A stretch of 15,637 nucleotides of DNA from Ruminococcus sp. UBA3800 (GTDB taxonomy: Bacteria > Bacillota > Clostridia > Oscillospirales > Ruminococcaceae): contig DFEO01000142.1 of the NCBI GenBank assembly GCA_002368715.1, positions 1 to 15,637 of the forward strand, written 5' to 3'. The translations under genes were made by a program, and so were the position numbers. The notes beneath the pieces were generated by a model. It saw only the letters and a list, made by a program, of their open reading frames with translations, ran no database searches and was not told where the DNA came from. Positions 5,492 through 12,813 of this stretch are shown piece by piece; positions within the stretch are counted from its first letter, which is position 1, and each line of letters starts with the position of its first letter.

Positions 5492-7603
5492 TTGAAAAAG
5501 CTGGCGGCTTTATTTATTACGATCACATATTGTGTCATGGCAGCGCTGCCGGCTTTTGCAGACGCTTATGACCCCAGAGGCACAGAGCGCATATCCGCTG
5601 TAAGGTCACAGGGGACCAGCGGCTCCTGCTGGGCTTTTGCAGCACTTGCCTGCGCAGAGGCAGACCTTATCTCTCAGGGAAAAGAGGGAGCAGGTGTCGA
5701 TCTGTCCGAAAGCGCATTCGTTATGAGCTCGGGCGCTGAGATGCCTTTTTCTCAGGCAGGCAGCGCTGCTTTGGCACAGCTTCTTATGGCGCTGCAAAAG
5801 GGTGTCTGCTATGACGAGTTCGAGCCGTTTTTCGGTAATTGCCAGCAGTCGGCCGTGGTGTCTGCCGAAAAGATGAGGGTGTGCGAATACGGACTTTCCG
5901 AGTCTTATGAGATAGCTCCCGAAGATGTCAAGGCGCAGGTGAAGGAGCACGGTGCGGTGTATGTGAGCCAGTATTATAACAAGGCTTACTTATCCGGAAA
6001 CGGCAAAAGCTACTATTGTCCCGTGCAGGATGTGAAGGTGAACCACGCTGCAGCTGTTATCGGCTGGGACGACGAATATTCGAGGGAGAATTTTAAAGAC
6101 CTTCCCGAAAACGATGGAGCGTGGTTGATAAAGGGCTCCTGGGGAGCACAGGTTTCGGACGACGGCTGCTACTGGGTGTCTTATGAGGACAAGGGGCTGT
6201 CGGGCTTTACGGTGTTCGGGATGACTGAGCCTGCCGACAGCGTTTACAGCCGTGCAGCCAGGCTGCCTGCGGTAAACCTTTCTGCAAATGGCGAGATAAG
6301 CGGAGCGAACATTTTTACAGCCGAGAGCGATATCACTCTTGACAGAGCAGGCTTTCTTTATCTGTCAGACGGTGAGGCGGACTACGAACTGACCGTCTGC
6401 ACCGGGGTGTCTTCCTCGTCCCCTGTGGGAAAGACCGCCGCAAAAGCGAGCGGCACCGTGACCTCAAAGGGTTTTTTCACTGCTGACTTTGACCCTGTGA
6501 CCATAAAAAAAGGCGAGCGCTTTTCTGTCAGCGTAAAGCTTGTCGCAGACACGCCCGCTCTTGCTGCCCAGAGGGGCAAAGAGAGCACATCGGGAGTGTC
6601 CTTCGTTAAGACCACGGGCAGCTGGAGGGACCTTTCGGCTGACAGCCTGAACGCATCGACACCCTATATTTTTGCTTATGCTTCCGAGCAGGCACAGCCC
6701 TACCGTGAGCAGCTGAGAGCGGTGATAAATGATAGTTTTGCAGATGCTGCTTGTGAGCGTGAAATGGTCTATGCACTGGAAAAATATGAGGATGAAAGCA
6801 GCAGCGCAAGAGAGCTTAAAAACGCCCGTGACCTTGTTCTTTCGGCTGCGGCCGAGAATGACGAGGACCTTATCATAAGGTCGGTGAGCGACTGGCGAAG
6901 CTTTGCAAAGGCCGTGAGCAGCGGTGATGATATGCTCGGAAAAACGGTGGTGCTTGCGGCGGACATAGACTTCGGAGGAATGAACATAGCTCCTGTCGGC
7001 AATGACGAAAACGGCTTTGCAGGGATGTTTGACGCAAGAGGCCACATACTGAAAAACGCCGTCATCGACAGCGGTGACAGCGAGTATTCGGGTCTTTTTG
7101 CAAGGCTTGAAAAAGGAGCATCGGTCATTGGCACGACGCTTGAAAACGTCCGTGTGCTCGGGATGACATCGGGCGGGATCTGCGGGATATCGGAGGCCTA
7201 CGAGATAAAGCGCTGTGCGTTTTACGGCAGCGTTACCGGGGCTGACAGGGCAGGGCTCCTGGCAGGGGCATCTGAGGGGACCGTGTTCACAGACTGTATA
7301 GCCGGCGATGAGCCGTGGCTCTCACAGAAAAACATTGTCTGTGTTATGACCCGGACGGACGACACCGACAGGGCTTTGTCACTTGGCTGGGAGCTTCGTG
7401 ACGGCGTTATGACCCAGCCGCTCTCTGTTCTCGGACGTGCCTATGGTTTTGGGTATCTTGGCTCCTTCACCTCGGGCAGCACCGAATATCTGCGCATCTC
7501 CTGCGGCATAATGGAGCGCCTGCAAATGGCGGTGATAAAGGCAGCAATTGATGAGCTGTTCAGGCCGATATGCAGCAGAAGGATATATCCCATATATATC
7601 TGA
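5492..7603 (+). CDS. secreted papain-type (C1A) cysteine peptidase, multidomain
   Basis: This 703-residue protein starts at a TTG preceded by GGGAGG at 8 bases; the upstream in-frame ATG at 5435 would put an arginine-rich stretch before the signal peptide. Residues 1-25 form a signal peptide (cut near AFADA). Residues 28-230 are a C1A peptidase domain with oxyanion Gln40, nucleophile Cys46 in GSCWAF and His185 in NHAAAVIGW. The third catalytic position, Asn in the usual KNSWG, is Gly215 (IKGSWG). Residues about 250-400 resemble the beta-rich lectin-like domain that often follows clostridial C1 domains. About 400-460 is a charged helical linker. About 460-640 has GLUG-like beta-helix repeats (FAGMFDARG, YSGLFARL, GGICGISEAYEIKRC). 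The tail after about 645 is unassigned and has an unusual Ile/Arg-rich end. Such proteins act outside the cell on peptides or host or diet proteins; the substrate is not evident. I see no sortase motif or dockerin. Confidence 0.88.
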   Translation: MKKLAALFITITYCVMAALPAFADAYDPRGTERISAVRSQGTSGSCWAFAALACAEADLISQGKEGAGVDLSESAFVMSSGAEMPFSQAGSAALAQLLMALQKGVCYDEFEPFFGNCQQSAVVSAEKMRVCEYGLSESYEIAPEDVKAQVKEHGAVYVSQYYNKAYLSGNGKSYYCPVQDVKVNHAAAVIGWDDEYSRENFKDLPENDGAWLIKGSWGAQVSDDGCYWVSYEDKGLSGFTVFGMTEPADSVYSRAARLPAVNLSANGEISGANIFTAESDITLDRAGFLYLSDGEADYELTVCTGVSSSSPVGKTAAKASGTVTSKGFFTADFDPVTIKKGERFSVSVKLVADTPALAAQRGKESTSGVSFVKTTGSWRDLSADSLNASTPYIFAYASEQAQPYREQLRAVINDSFADAACEREMVYALEKYEDESSSARELKNARDLVLSAAAENDEDLIIRSVSDWRSFAKAVSSGDDMLGKTVVLAADIDFGGMNIAPVGNDENGFAGMFDARGHILKNAVIDSGDSEYSGLFARLEKGASVIGTTLENVRVLGMTSGGICGISEAYEIKRCAFYGSVTGADRAGLLAGASEGTVFTDCIAGDEPWLSQKNIVCVMTRTDDTDRALSLGWELRDGVMTQPLSVLGRAYGFGYLGSFTSGSTEYLRISCGIMERLQMAVIKAAIDELFRPICSRRIYPIYI

Positions 7604-7635
7604 CAGTCTAACAACTGTAAATATATAAATACAAT

Positions 7636-7669
7636 ATGCGGTATTTGCACAGCTTTGCAAATACCGCAT
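7636..7669. terminator. bidirectional terminator between convergent genes
   Basis: A perfect 14-bp stem (ATGCGGTATTTGCA and its complement) closes a 6-base loop. It lies between the stop of the peptidase at 7603 and the stop of the diguanylate cyclase gene at 7674. Plus-strand readout is followed by TTAGTT and minus-strand readout by ATTGTATT, so it can serve both transcripts. Confidence 0.85.
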
Positions 7670-7673
7670 TTAG

Positions 7674-9104
7674 TTATACACGTCTTCTTTTCATTTTCTT
7701 TTTGTTCGAGTACATATCCATGTCGGCACGGTTGAAAACATCCGCCAGCTCAAGGTCACGCTCTCTCTCAAAATCCGCAATTCCGCAGGCAAGCGACGGC
7801 TTGCCGTCCGAGCGCTGTCTCGACATCTGAGCACGCAGCGAGCGGATGATGTTGCGCCTGTTGAAGTGATCCTCGCCCACAAGTATTACAGCGAACTCGT
7901 CTCCGCCGATCCTGAAAACAGGACTGTGCTTGAACTTCTTGCATATCTCGGCACAGGCACCCTTTATGCTCTCGTCACCGACATTATGCCCGAGCGTGTC
8001 GTTTATCATCTTCAGCTCATTAAGATCACACACAACGATCGAGAAATCGTTCATTCCCCCGTCGCTGATCTTACGGTTTATCTCGGCCTCATACTGAGAG
8101 TAGGACATCTTGTTCTTAACACCCGTCAGCGAATCCCTTGTCGCCATGCTCATCGCTGTACCCAGTGCCTTCTTGGCTTCGAGTTCACGCCTCGTAGATG
8201 AATCTACATTGCTTATCCCTATTATGATATGCTCCTCATTCCCGATAGGTCTTACTGCACGCATATTCATATAGGTCGGTTTCCCGTCGCATATCAGCCT
8301 GTAAGTCTGGGTATAGACATCATCCGTGTTGACCGTCGAAAGAAAGCTTTCTTTTTGCAGCTGCTTCTGAAGCAGCGGAAGGTCATCGGGATGTATCTCG
8401 TATTTCATATTTTCCGAAGCAAACGGAAGAAAGCTTTCACCCAGCTTTTTTGTGTGAAGCTTTTCATTCTGGTCTCCGACCACATATTCTATAAACTTCT
8501 CCGTAACGGTATTTATATAATATATAGCCTCATACCTGCTCGCAAGCCCCTCGGCGATCTTGCGGAAGGTCTCGTTGCGCTGGTTCTCCTCCACCTCACG
8601 GCGAGTCTGTATATCGACATTTCTTACGCCCACAAAGATATGTTCCTTGTCGGTCATCGTTGCCTTCAGATTATAGTAAAGCGGTCTGTCCTCAAGCACC
8701 AGGCGATAGTCCAGAGTAAAGGAGGACTTGCAGAGAGTATCGAGCAGCTTCTCCTTTCTGAGAGATGCCACGAACCTTTCACGGTCTTCCTCGTAAACCA
8801 GCTTTCCTGCGTTTATAACAGTATCTGCAAAAAAGTCATCGCCCCTGCTTGCGATAGTGAGCGAGTCTTCTCCCTCTTTCGGCACATATTCAACATAGCT
8901 GTTGTCGGTGATGCTTATATAATAAACGCTGGTATAGTCGCTGGCAAGCGACCTTGCAAGCCTTGTGAAGGTCATATCCCTGCTGCCTGTCTCGTCTGTT
9001 TTTTTATGTCTTACAGCGGTGCCTCTCTTTTTAAGGGCCACCTTGACTGCTGTTGCTGCCGCAGCCGCTGAGGCTGTACAAATTATCGCTTTTGATCTGC
9101 TCAT
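7674..9104 (-). CDS. PAS-PAS-GGDEF diguanylate cyclase
   Basis: This protein should make cyclic di-GMP from two GTP. It has 476 residues: a short hydrophobic Ala-rich segment near 6-24 that could be a membrane anchor, two related sensory PAS-like domains (about 45-165 and 178-303, each with a xxYYI...YVEY-like strand and ending in VGVRNVD / IGISNVD), a connecting helix near 304-320, and a GGDEF domain. The GGDEF domain has DSLTGVKN (324-331), DLNELKMINDTLGH (360-373) and an intact GGDEF (400-404). The RxxD inhibitory site expected just before GGDEF is absent (FKHSPVFRI). The start at 9104 (MSRSK) is chosen because the upstream ATG at 9188 lies before the predicted transcription start. A weak AGAGATGAG ribosome binding site precedes it. 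It is a single-gene unit bounded by a promoter and the 7636-7669 terminator. The ligand of the PAS domains cannot be read. Confidence 0.93.
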   Translation of the reverse strand: MSRSKAIICTASAAAAATAVKVALKKRGTAVRHKKTDETGSRDMTFTRLARSLASDYTSVYYISITDNSYVEYVPKEGEDSLTIASRGDDFFADTVINAGKLVYEEDRERFVASLRKEKLLDTLCKSSFTLDYRLVLEDRPLYYNLKATMTDKEHIFVGVRNVDIQTRREVEENQRNETFRKIAEGLASRYEAIYYINTVTEKFIEYVVGDQNEKLHTKKLGESFLPFASENMKYEIHPDDLPLLQKQLQKESFLSTVNTDDVYTQTYRLICDGKPTYMNMRAVRPIGNEEHIIIGISNVDSSTRRELEAKKALGTAMSMATRDSLTGVKNKMSYSQYEAEINRKISDGGMNDFSIVVCDLNELKMINDTLGHNVGDESIKGACAEICKKFKHSPVFRIGGDEFAVILVGEDHFNRRNIIRSLRAQMSRQRSDGKPSLACGIADFERERDLELADVFNRADMDMYSNKKKMKRRRV

Positions 9105-9186
9105 ATTCTCATCTCTTTTCGTGGTCAGGGAACGGTCAAAACTGTATGAACAGCCATTACGAACACGATGGCGATTACCTGTTATC

Positions 9187-9215
9187 ATTTTACCATAATA
9201 TATTCACAATGTCAA
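9187..9215 (-). promoter_or_regulatory. promoter of the GGDEF gene
   Basis: On the minus strand consensus TTGACA (9210-9215) and TAAAAT (9187-9192) are spaced by 17 bases. The predicted start is near 9180, so the leader is about 76 bases long. The leader has a small GCCAT/ATGGC hairpin but no riboswitch motif that I recognise. Confidence 0.82.
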
Positions 9216-9277
9216 TAGAAATTTTAAAACTTTGTATCCAAATTGAAACAAATTGCACAATGATGATAAAAACAAAC

Positions 9278-9313
9278 AGAACAGTGGTCTTCAGGGCGAA
9301 CGACTGCTGTTCT
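9278..9313 (-). terminator. terminator after thrB
   Basis: AGAACAG and CTGTTCT form a 7-bp stem with a further GTC/GAC pairing inside a large loop. On the minus strand it is followed by GTTTGTTTTTATC. It ends the threonine block, 39 bases after the thrB stop and upstream of the GGDEF promoter. Confidence 0.75.
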
Positions 9314-9351
9314 GTCTGCTGATCTTTTTTTTACGTCATTACCGTACTGTC

Positions 9352-10245
9352 TCACTCGGAAATTATGGCTGTTCCGCTGTTGTCTATGCCGAACTCGTGG
9401 ACCGTCCAGCCCGAAAGCCCTGCGTTGTCCAGCGAGAACTTGACCTTGCCTGCAAAAAACTCGTTCTTGTCGTCAACTATCGCCATGACAGTGGGGCCTG
9501 CGCCGCTTATATAAGCTGCATAGGCGCCGTGAGCATAAGCGATGTCGAACACCTCTTTGCAGTTTGGTATCAGCGCCATCCTGTATGGCTGGTGGAGCTT
9601 GTCGTTCACGGCTGTTCTCAGGTTCTCATACTTGCCTGTCAGGAGCGAAGCCGAGAAAAGCGCCGCCCTTGAAAGGTTGAACACAGCATCCTTGTGAGAC
9701 ACCTCTGCCGGAAGACAGCCTCTTGCGTCCTCGGTTATAAGCTTGAAGTCGGGGATCAGGGCAACGAATTTGAGCTTGGTATAGACCTCCTGCTTCACCC
9801 ATTCCACACGTCTTCCGTCAAAAACTGCGGTGACTATACCTCCCAGCAGAGCGGGAGCGGTGTTGTCGGGGTGGCCCTCTATCTGTGCCGCAAGGTCAAC
9901 AAGGTCGTCCTTGGTCAGCGGGTCGCCCAGGAGCCTGTTGGCACCGACCAGACCTGCGATAATGCAGGCGGAGGAGGAGCCCAGCCCTCTTGCCATAGGG
10001 ATATTGTTTGTCTGTCTCAGTTTAAGCCCTTTTAACTGCTTTCCGCAGACATTGAAAAGATCCTTTGCGGAAATATATATCAGGTTCTTTTCGTCGGCGG
10101 GCACATCCAGCCCGTCGGTCGAAGCGATATCGACAGTGTCGCTCTCGCCTATCTCGACATAGTTATAAAACGTGAGCGCCAGACCGAGCGCATCAAACCC
10201 TGCGCCCAGATTGGCGGAGGTGGCAGGTATCCTTATCTTTATCAT
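9352..10245 (-). CDS. thrB: homoserine kinase
   Basis: ThrB phosphorylates L-homoserine with ATP to O-phospho-L-homoserine, the substrate of threonine synthase. The 297-residue protein belongs to the GHMP kinase family: N-terminal RIPATSANLGAGFDALG (5-21), the ATP loop ARGLGSSSA (85-93), and the C-terminal glycine-rich ISGAGPTVMA motif. The start at 10245 fits both AAAGGAG 5 bases upstream and the point where homology begins; the in-frame ATG at 10260 adds only MKGAA. The Nudix gene ends 11 bases upstream, so the two are co-transcribed. No threonine synthase gene lies in the window. Confidence 0.95.
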   Translation of the reverse strand: MIKIRIPATSANLGAGFDALGLALTFYNYVEIGESDTVDIASTDGLDVPADEKNLIYISAKDLFNVCGKQLKGLKLRQTNNIPMARGLGSSSACIIAGLVGANRLLGDPLTKDDLVDLAAQIEGHPDNTAPALLGGIVTAVFDGRRVEWVKQEVYTKLKFVALIPDFKLITEDARGCLPAEVSHKDAVFNLSRAALFSASLLTGKYENLRTAVNDKLHQPYRMALIPNCKEVFDIAYAHGAYAAYISGAGPTVMAIVDDKNEFFAGKVKFSLDNAGLSGWTVHEFGIDNSGTAIISE

Positions 10246-10256
10246 AGCTGCTCCTT

Positions 10257-10661
10257 TCATATCTCGGGGTGGAGCTTGAGTATCTCGTATATATGCCCGA
10301 TATTGCCCTCGCCTGCAAAGCGTGACATATCAAAAAAATTCTCCGAAACGGACATCCATACCAGCTCGTTCTCTTCTCCCGATACCTGTTTTTCTGTTTT
10401 CAGCCGCCCTGCATATATCTCCACATAGCAGCCGTCCAGCGGATAATCAAAGCTCATCAGTCTCACGATGCCGATATCATCCCGTGTGAGGGCTGTTTCC
10501 TCAAAAAGCTCCCGATATGCGGCATCAAGGTGATCCTCGCCCGCTTCTATCTTTCCTCCCACAAGGTTATAAAGCCCCTTATAGGGGTCTTTCAGTCTTT
10601 TGCACATAAGCCAGCGCTCACCGTCGGGGTGAAGCACGGCTATGCAGTTGTAGCCCTGCAT
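10257..10661 (-). CDS. Nudix hydrolase
   Basis: The 134-residue protein carries a Nudix box, G36-x5-E42-x7-R50-E51-L52-x-E54-E55, in GGKIEAGEDHLDAAYRELFE. Only the late Gly of the consensus is changed (Ala57). The N-terminal YNCIAVLHPDG...MCKR strand is typical of MutT-like 8-oxo-dGTP or nucleotide-sugar hydrolases. These enzymes cleave nucleoside diphosphates linked to another group, using Mg; the exact substrate cannot be read. GGAG lies about 10 bases before the ATG. It sits between hom and thrB, after a hom terminator and with thrB starting 11 bases after its stop. A role in threonine synthesis is not implied by the family. Confidence 0.9.
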   Translation of the reverse strand: MQGYNCIAVLHPDGERWLMCKRLKDPYKGLYNLVGGKIEAGEDHLDAAYRELFEETALTRDDIGIVRLMSFDYPLDGCYVEIYAGRLKTEKQVSGEENELVWMSVSENFFDMSRFAGEGNIGHIYEILKLHPEI

Positions 10662-10690
10662 ATCATCAACTCCGGTATTTAAGAAAATTC

Positions 10691-10713
10691 AAGCTCCTGC
10701 ATAACAGGAGCTT
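10691..10713 (-). terminator. terminator after hom
   Basis: AAGCTCCTG and CAGGAGCTT form a perfect 9-bp stem around a 5-base loop. On the minus strand it is followed by GAATTTTCTT. It lies about 30 bases before the Nudix start codon, leaving no room for an ordinary promoter after it. It may be leaky, allowing reduced transcription into the Nudix-thrB pair. Confidence 0.78.
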
Positions 10714-10745
10714 TGATATCATCCTTGCGATCCTGACCCGGCAGA

Positions 10746-11984
10746 TCAGTATATCCTTATCTTGCTTGCTATCTCTGCCGAGTGGGAGAGTATAGTCAGG
10801 TTTGAAGCCAGATCTGCCTCTTTCATAACAGGTGTTATGAAAGCAAGCTCGTTTTTCGGTCTGCCCGAACGCTCGATATACATAAGCTTTCCGAACATCT
10901 CCGAAAGAGCGCTCTTCATATTCTCGGCATCATCTGCCTTTATCCTCACATAAGCTGCGGTGGACATTTCCTTGTAATCAACTACGAATTTCTCGTTGTC
11001 GCAGTCATCCCAGCCGATAGCGACAGGTCTTTCCTTATGCCTCAGACAGTCGATGATATCTCCCACAACAGCCGAAGCGGTGGGCAGCTTTCCTGCGCCC
11101 TGACCGTAGAACAGCACATCGCCCACACCGTCGCCTGTGACAGTGATAGCGTTGTATACATCTTCGACATTCGCAAGCATATTGTTCTTTGCCACAAATC
11201 TGGGACAAACGATAGCGCTCACTCTGCCGTCCTCGAGCTTTGTCACCGAGCCGATAAGCTTTACGACATAGCCTGCATTTGAAGCATACTCTATATCATC
11301 GAGAGTTATATGAGTGATGCCCGAGCAGTGAACATATTCGGGATAGATATGCTTGCCGTAAGCAAGAGAGCCGAGTATGCAGATCTTTCTGCAGGCATCC
11401 TCGCCCTCGACATCAGCTGTGGGGTCAGCCTCGGCATAGCCGAGCGTCTGAGCCATTTTCAGCGCATCGCTGAAGGAGAGCTGATCCTTTATCATCTTCG
11501 AGAGGATAAAGTTCGTGGTGCCGTTTAGGATGCCCGAGATCTTGATTATCTCGTTTCCTGCAAGACACTTGCAAAGCGGTCTTATTATCGGGATACCGCC
11601 GCCCACGCTTGCCTCGAACAGATAGCTGCAGTTGTGCTCCTGAGCGATCTTTAAAAGCTCGGCACCTTTGGCAGCCACCAGCGCCTTGTTTGAAGTAACG
11701 ACGCTCTTTCCCTTTTCGAGCAGTCTTTTTGTATAGTCATAAGCAAAGGTCGTTCCGCCGACGACCTCAGCCACTACCTCGATCTCGTCATCGTTGAGGA
11801 TAGTGTCAAAGTCGTGGATTATCCTGTCTGCAAACGGGGAGTTCGGAAAATCCCTCAGATCGAGTATGTACTTTATATCACAATCCTTGCCCAGCTTTTT
11901 CGAGATGGACTCCCTGTTCTTCATAAACAGCTCGACCGTTCCCGAACCGACAACTCCGTATCCTATCACTGCTACATTCTGCAT
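10746..11984 (-). CDS. hom: homoserine dehydrogenase
   Basis: Hom reduces L-aspartate 4-semialdehyde to L-homoserine with NAD(P)H, the branch point to threonine and methionine. The 412-residue single-function enzyme has an N-terminal Rossmann motif VIGYGVVGSGTVELF (5-19), VTSNKALVAAKGAEL, the substrate-site segment ISGILNGTTNFILSKM, and YAEADPTADVEGEDACRK with the conserved acidic residues and the catalytic-type Lys. The last 70 or so residues form an ACT-like domain (STAAYVRI...FITPVMKEADL), which in the family gives feedback control by threonine. GAGGAAAT precedes the ATG by a good spacing. It follows the ACT-domain gene by 34 bases in the same transcript. Confidence 0.97.
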   Translation of the reverse strand: MQNVAVIGYGVVGSGTVELFMKNRESISKKLGKDCDIKYILDLRDFPNSPFADRIIHDFDTILNDDEIEVVAEVVGGTTFAYDYTKRLLEKGKSVVTSNKALVAAKGAELLKIAQEHNCSYLFEASVGGGIPIIRPLCKCLAGNEIIKISGILNGTTNFILSKMIKDQLSFSDALKMAQTLGYAEADPTADVEGEDACRKICILGSLAYGKHIYPEYVHCSGITHITLDDIEYASNAGYVVKLIGSVTKLEDGRVSAIVCPRFVAKNNMLANVEDVYNAITVTGDGVGDVLFYGQGAGKLPTASAVVGDIIDCLRHKERPVAIGWDDCDNEKFVVDYKEMSTAAYVRIKADDAENMKSALSEMFGKLMYIERSGRPKNELAFITPVMKEADLASNLTILSHSAEIASKIRIY

Positions 11985-12018
11985 TTTAATTTCCTCTTTT
12001 CTTTTTATTTACAAAAAC

Positions 12019-12465
12019 CTATTCGCCCGAAATGATCTTCACATCAACGACACCTCTGACCTTGGAAAGCTCGTCCCTCAGTCTTGCTGTACCCAGGACC
12101 TCATGCTCGAAGCGCACCGAGAAGGTGACGGTCGCCACCGAATCTATCGGGATGTTCTGGTTTATGGTCAGTATGTTGGTGTTGAGCTCATAGAGCTTCG
12201 AGATTATCGAAGACAGAACACCTTTTTCGTCCCTCAGTATGCAATAGACCGAGATGATGTTGTTGGTCAGCTGCTCCTCATAATTGAACACCGAGTCCTT
12301 ATATTTATAGTATGCGCTCCTGGAAATGCCTACCTTGCGGCAAGCCTCCGAGGAGGTCAGCGCCTCGCCTCTTGCCCTCATACGCTTGGCATCGAGCACC
12401 TTCAGAACTATGTCTGGCAGCACTTCAGAGCTTACTATTACCAGCTTTTCGACCTTGTCGTCCAT
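12019..12465 (-). CDS. ACT-domain protein of the PheB/ThrR type, probable regulator
   Basis: This 148-residue protein has an N-terminal helix-turn-helix-like stretch (about 38-55, SSEACRKVGISRSAYYKYKD) and a C-terminal ACT domain (about 70-148) of the sort that binds amino acids. It resembles the UPF0735/PheB family, one Bacillus member of which (ThrR) is reported to control threonine genes; I recall that link and cannot check it here. The frame can be opened at a GTG at 12477, but that GTG overlaps the GGAGG ribosome binding site at 12477-12481, so the ATG at 12465, 11 bases after it, is the better start. It heads the hom transcript from a consensus promoter. A threonine-responsive repressor of its own unit is a reasonable inference. 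Confidence 0.88.
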   Translation of the reverse strand: MDDKVEKLVIVSSEVLPDIVLKVLDAKRMRARGEALTSSEACRKVGISRSAYYKYKDSVFNYEEQLTNNIISVYCILRDEKGVLSSIISKLYELNTNILTINQNIPIDSVATVTFSVRFEHEVLGTARLRDELSKVRGVVDVKIISGE

Positions 12466-12511
12466 ATCGGAATCCACCTCCGGGAAACAGATGTGTGTGT
12501 GTCAGAAACAA

Positions 12512-12540
12512 AGTATACCATTTTTTTGTCTTCTTGTCAA
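12512..12540 (-). promoter_or_regulatory. promoter of the ACT-domain gene and hom
   Basis: On the minus strand consensus TTGACA (12535-12540) and TATACT (12512-12517), spaced by 17 bases. The predicted start is near 12505, giving a leader of about 40 bases containing a CA dinucleotide run. There is no room for a T-box leader, and no T-box motif was seen. Confidence 0.85.
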
Positions 12541-12680
12541 GTACATTTGTGCTCGTGCGGCACACTGGAAAGTGTTTTTCGGGGTGCCCGGACGTTTTTT
12601 GTGGGCAGGTCAGGAAGGTTTTGCCGCAATTGTAGATAGTTTTTTCGGCTCAGAGGGTGAGCGTTAGGACATTATAAACA
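12541..12680. other. intergenic stretch without recognised features
   Basis: Together with the two flanking promoter regions this makes a gap of about 350 bases between divergent genes (12466-12813). The central part is GC-richer than its A/T-rich right flank and holds a few T runs and weak short hairpins such as CACT/AGTG. I see no gene, RNA element or terminator here that I can support. Confidence 0.5.
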
Positions 12681-12709
12681 AAAAATATATAAAAAATATT
12701 AAAAGATAA

Positions 12710-12740
12710 AACTTTTTGTTGCCAAGGTCCTCAAAAAGTT
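12710..12740. promoter_or_regulatory. inverted repeat around the ATPase -35 box
   Basis: AACTTTTTG and CAAAAAGTT are perfect 9-base arms separated by 13 bases that contain the TTGCCA -35 box. Its placement would let a dimeric repressor cover the promoter. It is A/T-rich, so chance is not excluded. Confidence 0.4.
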
Positions 12741-12747
12741 GTAGAAT
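12719..12747 (+). promoter_or_regulatory. promoter of the V/A-type ATPase operon
   Basis: TTGCCA (12719-12724) and TAGAAT (12742-12747) are spaced by 17 bases. An A/T-rich tract at about 12671-12711 lies directly upstream and could act as an UP element. The predicted start is near 12754, about 60 bases before the first gene. Confidence 0.65.
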
Positions 12748-12813
12748 TATGCTAAGTTATTTTGGGGTATGGGGCAGTTGTGCCTGTTCGGAACCGGGAG
12801 GCGAGTTTTTGGT

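Noticed and set aside
7379..7669. Minus-strand open frame near the end of the peptidase
   Set aside because: It begins inside the terminator hairpin and overlaps the 3' end of the peptidase gene; no ribosome binding site or motif supports it.
8229..9071. Open frame of 280 codons on the plus strand, opposite the GGDEF gene
   Set aside because: It is antisense to the PAS domains, has no good ribosome binding site and no recognisable motif.
9105..9180. Possible c-di-GMP riboswitch in the leader of the diguanylate cyclase
   Set aside because: The leader is about 76 bases and lacks the conserved GEMM elements; only a small hairpin is seen.
12492..12502. GT dinucleotide run in the leader of the ACT-domain gene
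   Set aside because: It is only about five units long, too short to be treated as a phase-variable repeat.
11794..12639. Open frame of 281 codons on the plus strand
   Set aside because: It runs antisense through hom, the ACT-domain gene and their promoter, which are all strongly supported on the minus strand.
12466..12810. Possible T-box leader for threonine genes
   Set aside because: The predicted leader of the ACT-domain/hom transcript is only about 40 bases and no T-box consensus motif was found.
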